From assembly GCA_905479575.1 (NCBI GenBank), contig CAJQNB010000034.1, positions 1-52,920 on the forward strand: a stretch of 52,920 nucleotides of DNA, read 5' to 3'. Numbering within the stretch: position 1 is the stretch's first letter; each line of letters starts with the position of its first letter. Below, piece by piece: positions 17,139-25,230 of this stretch. The DNA comes from an uncultured Pseudophaeobacter sp. (GTDB lineage Bacteria > Pseudomonadota > Alphaproteobacteria > Rhodobacterales > Rhodobacteraceae). The notes beneath the pieces were generated by a model. The model saw nothing but the letters and a program-made list of their open reading frames with translations, did not search any database and was not told where the DNA came from. The position numbers were made by a program, and so were the translations under genes.

Positions 17139-17584
17139 TTGGGCAGCGTGCCCTGCAACACATAGGTCAGGATCTCTACCACCTGGCGTGGCTCATCCGT
17201 CACCGCCAGGGCTGCGGCATGGACCTCTTTCAGGGCGTGCTGATGCTCAGGCTGGCTCAGCACGATGATGGATTTCCCCAGCGCCGCCGCATAACCCGCA
17301 TCAAAGGCGGCGTTCCACTGTTTGTATTTCTCGCCAAAGCGCACCACCACCACATCCGCATCCTCCAGCCCCTTGCGGGTGCGAATGGCGTTGAGCTTGG
17401 CGCCCTTGTGATCGTGCCAGAATTTGTTGTCCTCAGCCCCCAGAATCGCCACGCCACAATCATCGCTGGCGGCATGGTCTGTCACCGGGCTTTGAAAGCT
17501 CACATCCAGCCCCTTGGCACCTTCGGTGATCTGCTCGCGCCAATCGGTGTGGATTTCGCCAGAAAGATAAACGTTGAGTGTCAT
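17135..17584 (-). CDS. YtoQ family protein, copy 2
   Basis: A 149-residue YtoQ protein colinear with the copy at 326-775, about 80% identical by eye. Conserved blocks are VYLSGEIHTDWREQIT, VTDHAASDDCGVAILGAE and WNAAFDAGYAAALGKS. The start at 17584 is set by GGAGCG upstream; a longer in-frame start at 17650 has no such site. It lies between a methyltransferase gene and a GNAT gene on the same strand, overlapping the latter by four bases. The biochemical role is unknown. Confidence 0.87.
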   Translation of the reverse strand: MTLNVYLSGEIHTDWREQITEGAKGLDVSFQSPVTDHAASDDCGVAILGAEDNKFWHDHKGAKLNAIRTRKGLEDADVVVVRFGEKYKQWNAAFDAGYAAALGKSIIVLSQPEHQHALKEVHAAALAVTDEPRQVVEILTYVLQGTLPK

Positions 17585-17653
17585 GTTGCGCTCCTGCTCC
17601 AGTTGGTTTGCCCCAGACCTATGTCGGATCGCCCAGCCGCACCAGAGCACAAA

Positions 17654-18292
17654 TCACAGACGGCGGGCCACGATATAGCGCCCCAGCGTCGAAACCGGGT
17701 AATTTGCGGTTTCAACCAGCTCAAAACCGGCGGCCTCAATCGCTGCTTCAAGCGAGGGTATATCGAAAAAATGCACCGGGCTGGTTGGCGCTTTGCCAAG
17801 AAGACGCATCACCGGGATCATGACCTTGAATGACCAATATTTGGCACTGCTCCGCGATTCCCTTAGGCAGGGTGTCTTGGATATGAACAAAGCGCCCTTT
17901 GGCAGGCGCGCAGAGACCAGCGCCAATGCGGCCTGCAAATCGGGCAGCAGGTGTAAAAGGTTATGCGCCAAGACCACATCATATGTGCCCTCTGGGGCCT
18001 GCGCCACGCTGCCCTGATGAAACTGCATGTTGCCCACCCCGGCGGTGGCGGCCCGCTCCCGTGCAATGGCAAGCATGCCCTGTGACAGATCTGAAACGGT
18101 GATCTCTGCCACTTGGCTCGCCAGCTCAATTGCTGTCGAGCCCGTACCGCAGCCCAATTCTAAAACCCGATCATCAGGTTTGAGGTAGCTACAGGTACGC
18201 GCCAACGCCTGACGATAGGCCGCCACATCGCGAATAGGATTTTGAGCATATTTGGGGGCAATTTTGTCCCAGAACGGTGCGTCGGTTTTCAT
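17654..18292 (-). CDS. Class I SAM-dependent methyltransferase
   Basis: A 212-residue Rossmann-fold methyltransferase. Motif I is VLELGCGTGSTAIEL (about 43-57), motif II/acidic loop VSDLSQGMLAIAR and motif IV DVVLAHNLLHLLPD. The overall build is like UbiE/Methyltransf_11 small-molecule methyltransferases. It is the first gene of a likely three-gene unit with ytoQ and the GNAT gene (70-bp gap, then overlap). It is divergent from a lysR gene, with 87 bp between. The substrate is not predictable. Confidence 0.9.
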   Translation of the reverse strand: MKTDAPFWDKIAPKYAQNPIRDVAAYRQALARTCSYLKPDDRVLELGCGTGSTAIELASQVAEITVSDLSQGMLAIARERAATAGVGNMQFHQGSVAQAPEGTYDVVLAHNLLHLLPDLQAALALVSARLPKGALFISKTPCLRESRSSAKYWSFKVMIPVMRLLGKAPTSPVHFFDIPSLEAAIEAAGFELVETANYPVSTLGRYIVARRL

Positions 18293-18379
18293 CCAGTCTC
18301 TCCTGATTTACGCCCAGCTTATCCATACAGAAAAAACATATAAATTGCTAAAATTCGGGGATAACTTATACATATTTGC

Positions 18380-19258
18380 ATGAACAAACCTGACTGGACC
18401 CATATTCGCGCCTTTCTCGCGACTGCCGACGCTGGCACGCTGTCAGCAGCAGCGCGCCAACTAAACCTGACCCAGCCAACCCTGTCCCGGCAGGTCTCGG
18501 CACTGGAAGAAAGTCTGGGCGTCATGCTGTTTGAGCGCCTTGGGCGCAGACTTGCCCTAACGGATGCCGGGCGGGAACTTTTGCCGCATGGGCGCAAGAT
18601 GTTAGAGGGTGCCGATGGGCTCTGCCTTGCCGCCAGTGCCCAGGCGCAGTCCATCGAAGGCACAATCCGCATCACCGCCAGCGACATGATGTCAGCCTTT
18701 GTGCTGCCTCCTGTGTTGCAGATACTGCGCCAACAGGCCCCACGTCTGTCCATCGATATTGTGGCCGCAAATGACATCCGCGATTTGATGCGGCGTGAGG
18801 CTGATATTGCCATTCGCCATGTGCGCCCTGACCAACCAGAGCTAATCACCCGTCTGGTGCAAGAGGCCACGGCGCATTTCTACGCCGCGCCCAGTTACCT
18901 GGCTCGCCGGGGTCAGCCCGGCTCACTGGCCGCGCTGTCTTCCCATGAATTTGTAAACTTTGGAGATATCCAGCGTTCTATCGAATTTCTTGCACCGCTT
19001 GGCGTCCACCTGACACCAGATAATTTTCGTATCGGGTCCAACAGCGGGCTCGCGGCCTGGGAGCTGGTCCGGCAGGGCTTTGGCATTGGCGCAATGGCAG
19101 ATGATGTTGTCGAACACTCCAGCGGCGTCGAACGGCTGTTGACCGATCAGCCCCCCATCCGCTTTCCCGTCTGGCTGACAACCCACCGTGAGCTACACAG
19201 CAGCCGACGCATTCGTCTGGTCTATGATCTGCTGGCCGAGTTCTTTGCAGCAAAATAA
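18380..19258 (+). CDS. LysR family transcriptional regulator
   Basis: A 292-residue LysR regulator with an N-terminal winged HTH (HIRAFLATADAGTLSAAARQ, then LTQPTLSRQVSALEESLG) and a C-terminal periplasmic-binding-protein-like effector domain beginning near residue 90 (IEGTIRITASDMMSAFVLPP). It is divergent from the methyltransferase-ytoQ-GNAT unit, which it may control. The 87-bp intergenic segment is A+T-rich, but I see no definite T-N11-A box. A short bidirectional terminator follows. Confidence 0.92.
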   Translation: MNKPDWTHIRAFLATADAGTLSAAARQLNLTQPTLSRQVSALEESLGVMLFERLGRRLALTDAGRELLPHGRKMLEGADGLCLAASAQAQSIEGTIRITASDMMSAFVLPPVLQILRQQAPRLSIDIVAANDIRDLMRREADIAIRHVRPDQPELITRLVQEATAHFYAAPSYLARRGQPGSLAALSSHEFVNFGDIQRSIEFLAPLGVHLTPDNFRIGSNSGLAAWELVRQGFGIGAMADDVVEHSSGVERLLTDQPPIRFPVWLTTHRELHSSRRIRLVYDLLAEFFAAK

Positions 19259-19284
19259 AACGCGCCCCGAAAGGCGCGTTTTAC
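19259..19284. terminator. Bidirectional terminator between lysR and pheT
   Basis: AACGCGCC (19259-19266) and GGCGCGTT (19273-19280) enclose CCGAAA. TTTT follows on the plus strand and AAAA precedes it (TTTT on the minus strand), so it can serve both convergent genes. Confidence 0.8.
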
Positions 19285-19314
19285 TGCGTTGGATCTAATA
19301 GCGCCAGACCGGCA

Positions 19315-21711
19315 CTAGCCCCGCAGGGTGCCGCCTGTGGCCTTGGTCACCTTGGCAATGATCTTCTCGCTCACTGCCTCGATGTCCTTTTCCTTCAGCG
19401 TCTTGTCACTGGGTTGCAGGCGCACCGTCAGGGCCAGGCTCTTTTTGCCCTCGCCCAGCGACCCACCAATGAATTCGTCAAAGATACGCACATCGGTGAT
19501 CAGCACCTTGTCGGCACCAGAAGCGGCATTGACCAGCGTCAGCGCTTCGACCTCAGCATCGACCACAAAGGCAAAATCACGCTCGACCGCCTGCAGATCG
19601 CTTTGTCCCAGAGCAGCCCGGGTGGCGCCACTTTTGCGCGGCAGCGGTACTTCATCCGGCCAGATGCTGAAGGCGACAACCGGGCCTTTGATCCCCATGG
19701 CATTGATCACCTTGGGGTGCAGCTCACCAAAGATGCCCAGCACCTTTTTGGGACCAAGGCAGATCTTGCCGTGACGGCCGGGATGCCACCAGTCCTGTGC
19801 GCCGCGCAGGATCTGCACCTTGGCAGGGGCACCGATGGCGGCCAGGATGGCTTCGATATCGGCCTTGGCGTCAAAGGTATCAACGCCGCGCGCCGCGCCA
19901 TGCACATCCTTGGGGCCGGTGTTGCCCACCAGAATGCCCGAAATCAGATTGTGCTGCTCGCCCGGCTCGCCGCCGTGAAAGGCCGGACCAACCTCAAACA
20001 GCGCCAGATCCATGAAGCCACGCGCCTGATTGCGCGCTGCCGCCTGCAACAGGCCCGGCAGCAAGGCAGGGCGCATATGGGACATTTCCGACGAGATCGG
20101 GTTGGCCAGCATAGTGGCGTCATCGCCGCCGCCAAACAGGGCCGCCGAAGCCTGATCGATAAAGGTGTAGCTTACCACCTCGTTATAGCCGAGGCTGGCG
20201 GCGGTGCGCCGCGCCATCTGCTGGCGGCGCTGCTGCGGGGTCATCACGGCCTTGGGGATTCCATCAGTCATCCGTGCCAGCGGCTTGCCCTGCAATTTGG
20301 TCAGCGAGGCAATGCGCGCAACCTCTTCCACCAGGTCCGCCTCGCCCTGCACATCAGGGCGCCAGCTGGGCACATGGGCCATATTGCCTTCTAGGCGGAA
20401 ACCAAGGCGGGTCAGGGTCTGGCGCTGATCGCTTTCGGGGATATCCATGCCCACCAGCGACTGCACCCGTTCCGCATCCAGCCTATAGGCGCGGGAGTGA
20501 TCGGGCACATCGCCTGCAATCACCACCTCCGAGGCCTCGCCACCGCAAAGCTCCAGAATCATCTGGGTCGCCAGGTGCAGGCCCTGGATGGTGAACTCAG
20601 GATCGACGCCGCGTTCAAAGCGGTAGCGCGCATCCGAGTTGATCTTGAGCGCGCGACCGGCAAGGGCGATCTGCACGTGATCCCAAAAGGCGCTCTCGAG
20701 GAACACATCCACGGTCTCATCCGTACAGCCGGTGTCTTCGCCGCCCATGATGCCGGCAATGCTTTCGGCGCCGTTGTCATCCGAGATCACCATCTGCCCG
20801 GGCGCAAAGGTATATTCTTTCTCATCCAGCGCCTTCAGGGTCTCGCCGCCTGCGGCGCGATGCACCCGCAGATTGCCAGCGACCTTGGCCGCGTCAAAGA
20901 CATGCAGCGGGCGGTTCTGGTCATAGGTGAAGAAGTTGGTGATATCGACCAGCGTCGAGATCGGGCGCAGACCAATCGCGGTCAGCCGATCCTGCAGCCA
21001 CTGGGGGCTGGGGCCGTTCTTGACGCCTTTGATCAGGCGACCGGTGAACAGCGGGCAACCATCCTGGGTATCCTCATCAATACTCACCTTGATCGGGCAG
21101 GCAAAGCTGCCGGCTACGGGGGCAAAGTCTGAGGTTTTCAACGTACCAAGGCCACGGGCCGCCAGATCACGGGCAATGCCGTGAATGCCCAGCGCATCGG
21201 GGCGGTTTGGAGTGATGGCAATCTCGATCACCGGATCCACCTTGGCGGGCTGGTTTTCCGCCAACCAGTCAACAAAGCGATCCCCCACTTCGCCCGAGGG
21301 CAGCTCGATAATGCCGTCATGTTCATCCGACAGCTCCAGCTCGCGCTCAGAGGCCATCATGCCAAAGCTTTCGACACCGCGGATTTTGCCGACGCCAATG
21401 GTGATGTCGAGGCCGGGAATATACATGCCCGGCTTACAGACCACCACGGTGATGCCTTCGCGGGCGTTGGGGGCGCCACAGATGATCTGCATCTCGCCCT
21501 CATCCGTGTCCACTTTGCAGACCCGCAGCTTATCCGCATCCCGGTGCTTTTCGGCGTGTTTCACATAGCCCAGGGTAAAATCCTTGAGCCGATCGCCGGG
21601 ATTGCTGATTTCTTCGACCTCAAGGCCAAGGTCAGTCAGGGTTTCAGCGATCTCATCCACTGATGCGTCAGTGTCGAGGTGATCTTTCAGCCAGGAAAGA
21701 GTGAATTTCAT
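19315..21711 (-). CDS. pheT: Phenylalanine-tRNA ligase beta subunit
   Basis: A 798-residue beta chain of the alpha2beta2 synthetase. The N-terminal MKFTLSWLKDHLDTDASVDE leads into the tRNA-binding domain (about 40-150, CGAPNAREG). B3/B4 editing and B5 domains follow (NFFTYDQNRPLHVFDA; DARYRFERGVDPEF). The C-terminal FDX-ACB domain ends at GGTLRG. The length is normal and the gene looks intact. It normally follows pheS directly; here a 519-bp accessory gene and a 294-bp palindrome-rich spacer separate them. A diverged copy of its 3' end opens the window at 1-237. Confidence 0.97.
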   Translation of the reverse strand: MKFTLSWLKDHLDTDASVDEIAETLTDLGLEVEEISNPGDRLKDFTLGYVKHAEKHRDADKLRVCKVDTDEGEMQIICGAPNAREGITVVVCKPGMYIPGLDITIGVGKIRGVESFGMMASERELELSDEHDGIIELPSGEVGDRFVDWLAENQPAKVDPVIEIAITPNRPDALGIHGIARDLAARGLGTLKTSDFAPVAGSFACPIKVSIDEDTQDGCPLFTGRLIKGVKNGPSPQWLQDRLTAIGLRPISTLVDITNFFTYDQNRPLHVFDAAKVAGNLRVHRAAGGETLKALDEKEYTFAPGQMVISDDNGAESIAGIMGGEDTGCTDETVDVFLESAFWDHVQIALAGRALKINSDARYRFERGVDPEFTIQGLHLATQMILELCGGEASEVVIAGDVPDHSRAYRLDAERVQSLVGMDIPESDQRQTLTRLGFRLEGNMAHVPSWRPDVQGEADLVEEVARIASLTKLQGKPLARMTDGIPKAVMTPQQRRQQMARRTAASLGYNEVVSYTFIDQASAALFGGGDDATMLANPISSEMSHMRPALLPGLLQAAARNQARGFMDLALFEVGPAFHGGEPGEQHNLISGILVGNTGPKDVHGAARGVDTFDAKADIEAILAAIGAPAKVQILRGAQDWWHPGRHGKICLGPKKVLGIFGELHPKVINAMGIKGPVVAFSIWPDEVPLPRKSGATRAALGQSDLQAVERDFAFVVDAEVEALTLVNAASGADKVLITDVRIFDEFIGGSLGEGKKSLALTVRLQPSDKTLKEKDIEAVSEKIIAKVTKATGGTLRG

Positions 21712-22005
21712 CGGTCAAGGGTCCTATGGCAAGCCATGCGTATACAGCCATAGGCAATGACAAAGATTGCCGCCCGGCGCAAGTCTTGCTGACCCTACCT
21801 GGCACGCTGGGCTGAGACTGCGACGTAAATGCGAGGGTAAGCCGGTCATGACCACCAAACAAGGGCGCATGGTGGTACTGTAGTGCACATTCCCAACCCA
21901 AGGCACGCTCCTGCCCGGGTGGGCGCAATGCGCCCGCCATCAAACCGCAGGTTTGCCTTTGGCAAAACGGGCGGGCAGGCGCGTGCCGAGCCGCAAGCGG
22001 CCCGG
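21712..22005 (-). other. 294-bp spacer upstream of pheT
   Basis: Noncoding. The half next to pheT shows no gene; a promoter for pheT may lie there, because the adjacent palindromes could hinder read-through from pheS. The distal part holds the palindrome cluster listed next. Confidence 0.5.
21921..22000. repeat. Cluster of four short palindromes
   Basis: Four hairpin-forming palindromes occur in 80 bp: GGGCGCAATGCGCCC (21921-21935), CAAACCGCAGGTTTG (21941-21955), TTTGCCTTTGGCAAA (21952-21966, overlapping the previous one) and CCGCAAGCGG (21991-22000). GCCCGCC/GGCGGGC style arms flank the middle ones. It resembles a REP/BIME-type intergenic element sitting immediately after the accessory gene. 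Confidence 0.6.
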
Positions 22006-22524
22006 CTAGTTAGTCCCGTTTTCTTGCTTAATCTTTTCGACAAAATCCGAATTGGGGCTGAAACGAAACCTTGGCTTTATTAACCATGGAAAAAGTACTG
22101 CGGTAGCTCCCAAGTCTCTTCTCATTTCATCGTCCAAAAAGCTTCGCTTCTCCTGGATATCACTTAGGAGTTCTTCAGGTGACAGCCCACGTCTCACCCC
22201 GCGATCAACTTCGTGCTTTAATTGGCTACGCAATTCTCTAAAAGCGAAGAAGACTCCTGCGGATTCATAGAGCTTTAAGATCGACATTATGTGATCAGCT
22301 TGGCGGCTATTTTCGTTACGAAGTAAATAAACCGCGTAGTCGTCCATCTTTCCATCGATAAGATCGCGAAACAATGCGTCCGCGACTCTCAAAATCTCAG
22401 CAAAAAGCTCCCGCTTCTCTTTTTGCAGCAGGAATTGATGCTCAAGCCTGCGTTGCCAAGCATAGATCACAGTCGAAACCAACAACCCAACGATTGCCGC
22501 CGACGTGATCCAGCCTGCGCTCAC
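22006..22524 (-). CDS. Membrane-anchored hypothetical protein inserted between pheS and pheT
   Basis: A 172-residue protein starting at GTG (22522-22524), which overlaps the pheS stop as GTGA and so is translationally coupled. Residues 4-23 ([20 protein letters not shown]) form a single membrane anchor; the rest is a charged, largely helical cytoplasmic domain with likely coiled coil ([20 protein letters not shown]). No catalytic motif is visible and I do not recognise a family. The sequence is clearly A+T-richer than pheS and pheT on either side, which suggests a recent insertion. The function is unknown. Confidence 0.75.
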   Translation of the reverse strand: MSAGWITSAAIVGLLVSTVIYAWQRRLEHQFLLQKEKRELFAEILRVADALFRDLIDGKMDDYAVYLLRNENSRQADHIMSILKLYESAGVFFAFRELRSQLKHEVDRGVRRGLSPEELLSDIQEKRSFLDDEMRRDLGATAVLFPWLIKPRFRFSPNSDFVEKIKQENGTN

Positions 22525-23594
22525 CGGCTCAGACCACCATGCAGGGTTGGGACGTCAAGGCACTGGAAACCGTAGTGGCGCAGCCAGCGCAGGTCGGAAT
22601 CAAAGAAAGCGCGCAGGTCGGGGATGCCGTATTTCAGCATCGCCAGACGATCGATGCCGATGCCAAAGGCAAAGCCCTGATAGATATCCGGGTCGATGCC
22701 GCCAGCGGCGATCACCTTGGGGTGCACCATGCCAGAGCCCAGGATCTCCATCCAGTCGTCGCCTTCGCCGATCTTTAGCTGGCCATTGTCCCAGCTGCAG
22801 CGAATATCGACCTCGGCCGATGGCTCGGTGAAGGGAAAGTGTGAGGCGCGGAAGCGCAGCTCGACGTCGTCCACCTCAAAGAAGCTTTTGACAAACTCTT
22901 CCAGCACCCATTTCAGGTTCGCCATCGAGATGTCTTTGTCCAGCGCCAGGCCTTCGACCTGGTGGAACATCGGCGTGTGGGTCTGGTCATAGTCGGCACG
23001 ATAGACACCGCCAGGGCAGATGATGCGCAGGGGCGCGCCCATTTTTTCCATCGACCGGATTTGCACCGGGCTGGTGTGCGTGCGCAGCACATGCGGCGGG
23101 CGGTCGTCGCCTTCCGCACGGTGCATGTAAAACGTATCCATCTCGGCGCGGGCCGGGTGGTGGCCGGGGATGTTCAGCGCGTCAAAGTTATACCAGTCGG
23201 TATCAATGCGCGGCCCTTCGGCAACGGAAAAGCCCAGTTCGGCAAAGATTGCGGTCAGCTCTTCCTGGGCCTGGCTGATCGGATGCAGGCTGCCCTGACG
23301 CGAAGGGCGGACCGGCAGGGTCACATCCAGCCATTCGGTGCGCAGACGTTCGTCCAGCGCGGCATCCGCCAGACCAGCCTTTTTGGCAGCAAGGGCCGAG
23401 TTGATCTCATCCTTCAGCGCATTCAGCGCCGGGCCGGCCACCTGGCGCTCTTCGGGCGTCATCTTGCCCAGCTCGCGCATCTTCAGTGCGACTTCGCCTT
23501 TTTTACCAACGGCGGCGAGACGGATGGTCTCCAGCGCGTTTTCATCGGCAGCATCGGCGATCTGCCCTAGATATTTTGCTTTAAGATCGTCCAT
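22521..23594 (-). CDS. pheS: Phenylalanine-tRNA ligase alpha subunit
   Basis: A 357-residue alpha chain carrying the class II catalytic core that activates phenylalanine. The N-terminal coiled-coil region spans about 1-85. Motif 1 lies around [19 protein letters not shown], motif 2 around [28 protein letters not shown], and motif 3 is [18 protein letters not shown] near the C-terminus. AGGGGACC precedes the ATG. The gene is intact and of normal length. Its stop overlaps the start of the inserted membrane-protein gene. Confidence 0.97.
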   Translation of the reverse strand: MDDLKAKYLGQIADAADENALETIRLAAVGKKGEVALKMRELGKMTPEERQVAGPALNALKDEINSALAAKKAGLADAALDERLRTEWLDVTLPVRPSRQGSLHPISQAQEELTAIFAELGFSVAEGPRIDTDWYNFDALNIPGHHPARAEMDTFYMHRAEGDDRPPHVLRTHTSPVQIRSMEKMGAPLRIICPGGVYRADYDQTHTPMFHQVEGLALDKDISMANLKWVLEEFVKSFFEVDDVELRFRASHFPFTEPSAEVDIRCSWDNGQLKIGEGDDWMEILGSGMVHPKVIAAGGIDPDIYQGFAFGIGIDRLAMLKYGIPDLRAFFDSDLRWLRHYGFQCLDVPTLHGGLSR

Positions 23595-24189
23595 GACGGT
23601 CCCCTGAGTTTTGGCTTATGCTCTGCTACCACAGGTGGGCGCGAAAGCAAGACCATGGCTGCGTTCCGTACCGCCCTGACGCGGGTTGAAGCGCAACAAT
23701 CGCCCCGGAAACTGGGTTGTCGCTTGCGGACCAGGGTCACGCGCCCTCCCCATGGCGCTGTTTCACAGTGCAGGGCGCAATCGGCGGCCTGTCCGGCGCG
23801 CCAAATCCTCACCTCTGACAGGTCCGGTGTTTGCCCCACATAAAAAGCCCGCTCCCGATAGGAGTCGGCTTGGTCGCCGGTGCTGTTTCAGACCTGATCT
23901 GCGTGGATTCAAATCAAGCAGGTCTAGTTCAGCAATTTGACCGCTGTGCCAGTAGACACCCGGCAAGCCCAGCTAAAGGGACAGACCTGGATATTGCCAA
24001 ACCGCGCATTGATCACCGCATCCGCCTTCAGTTTACACCTTTGATGTTCATGAGATTTTACCTGCTTCCCTACTGTTCAGCGGCAAACCTATAACAACAA
24101 TCGACACAAGCAGCCTGAAATTGAAATGAGCCGATCAAAAACCACCGCTCCAGCTGCACTCATCGCGCCGGTTTTTCGGGTTCAGCCAT
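23595..24189 (-). other. ~600-bp gap upstream of pheS, possible minus-strand small RNA
   Basis: No protein gene is convincing. On the minus strand an intrinsic terminator (23842-23871) stands alone, and about 40-60 bp before it is an AGACCTG/CAGGTCT stem around 23892-23927. That arrangement suggests a short transcript starting between ~24180 and ~23930. The pheS promoter should lie between 23600 and 23840. No Phe-rich leader peptide is seen. Confidence 0.35.
23842..23871 (-). terminator. Orphan intrinsic terminator on the minus strand
   Basis: Read on the minus strand, AAGCC and CTCC arms pair with GGAG and GGCTT across a 2x2 internal loop, followed by TTTTT (plus-strand 23842-23846). The rplT operon already ends at 24190-24220, so this one has no obvious gene to serve. 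Confidence 0.6.
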
Positions 24190-24220
24190 AGAAAAAGGCC
24201 GCCCCAAAGGAGCGGCCTTT
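24190..24220 (-). terminator. rpmI-rplT terminator
   Basis: A 9-bp stem AAAGGCCGC (24194-24202) / GCGGCCTTT (24212-24220) with a minus-strand T-run at 24192-24196, 50 bp after the rplT stop. It is symmetric enough to act in both directions. Confidence 0.9.
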
Positions 24221-24270
24221 CAAATCTGTAAAGCTATAAAAGCCTTAAGCTGCCAGTTCAGATTGCCAGC

Positions 24271-24636
24271 TTACGCTGCCAGTGCGGACTGGGCCTGGCG
24301 CACGATGGCACCAAAGGCTTCGGGCTCGTGCACGGCCAGGTCGGCCAGAACTTTACGGTCAACTTCGATGCCGGCCAGGGTCAGACCGTTGATGAAGCGG
24401 CTGTATGTCAGCGCTTCGTCGTGGCTGCGGACGGCGGCGTTGATACGCTGGATCCACAGAGCGCGGAAATTACGCTTGCGCGCCTTCCGGTCACGTGTTG
24501 CGTATTGATTTGCCTTGTCGACGGCCTGACGGGCGACTTTGAAGGTGCTCTTGCGGCGGCCATAATAACCTTTGGCTGCCTTGATGACCTTCTTGTGACG
24601 GGCGTGGGTTACGGTACCACCTTTAACGCGGGACAT
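24271..24636 (-). CDS. rplT: 50S ribosomal protein L20
   Basis: A 121-residue L20, needed for early 50S assembly. It begins [30 protein letters not shown] and contains [20 protein letters not shown], both diagnostic. It follows rpmI with a 14-bp gap. Classical infC-rpmI-rplT autoregulation by L20 is unlikely to be identical here, because infC is not upstream. Confidence 0.97.
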   Translation of the reverse strand: MSRVKGGTVTHARHKKVIKAAKGYYGRRKSTFKVARQAVDKANQYATRDRKARKRNFRALWIQRINAAVRSHDEALTYSRFINGLTLAGIEVDRKVLADLAVHEPEAFGAIVRQAQSALAA

Positions 24637-24650
24637 ATCTCAAACTCCTC

Positions 24651-24851
24651 TTAGCGATCGTAGGGCATATAGCCCTTGACGATTTTGGCGTCGGGAGCGG
24701 AGAGCTCCGAGGTGCCGCGTGCGTTACGGATGAATTTCTTGGTGCGTTTGATCATGCCGTGCTGTTTGCCGGCCTGAGCAGCCAGGACCTTACCGGTCGC
24801 TGTCACCTTGAAGCGCTTTTTGGCGCTCGATTTGGTCTTCATTTTGGGCAT
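24651..24851 (-). CDS. rpmI: 50S ribosomal protein L35
   Basis: A 66-residue L35. The start [21 protein letters not shown] at 24851 is the family N-terminus; an in-frame ATG at 24866 adds five residues and is not used. The sequence ends [10 protein letters not shown], as in other alphaproteobacteria. It is the first gene of the rpmI-rplT pair; the 115 bp upstream carries its promoter and leader. Confidence 0.96.
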   Translation of the reverse strand: MPKMKTKSSAKKRFKVTATGKVLAAQAGKQHGMIKRTKKFIRNARGTSELSAPDAKIVKGYMPYDR

Positions 24852-24966
24852 TTCCGTCTCCTTCAATGCGGGTTCGGTCTATGCGCGACTCGGCATGCCA
24901 CTTCCGGCCGGCCACGCGAACAGGAGGGCCATGTACGAAAGCTGCTGCCAAAGGGCAAGCGAATTA

Positions 24967-25188
24967 TCAGAATAAACGTCCCAAAACCGAGAAAAACACA
25001 TCCGGGATCTGTTCCAGGCGGTAGCCACCGGGATGAGACAGCATCGCATAGGCGATCAGCCCCGCCCCCGCGAGCAGAAACAGACTGGGCACACGCGGCG
25101 GCTGGGTCTCGCTCACGGCTGACAGGATGGAGGGGATGGATAGCCCACCAAGGGCTATCCCCAGGATCAGTGCAAGATCAGTATCCAT
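24967..25188 (-). CDS. Small membrane protein of unknown function
   Basis: A 73-residue protein with two predicted membrane helices (about 5-23, LALILGIALGGLSIPSILS; about 34-51, PSLFLLAGAGLIAYAML) and a short C-terminal tail ending VFFSVLGRLF. It lies 42 bp downstream of pyk on the same strand and is probably co-transcribed with it. I do not recognise a family. Small size limits certainty, but the helix pattern and operon position support a real gene. Confidence 0.65.
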   Translation of the reverse strand: MDTDLALILGIALGGLSIPSILSAVSETQPPRVPSLFLLAGAGLIAYAMLSHPGGYRLEQIPDVFFSVLGRLF

Positions 25189-25230
25189 TTCACCCTCTTT
25201 AACAGCAGACTTATAACAACTGCTGAAAGG

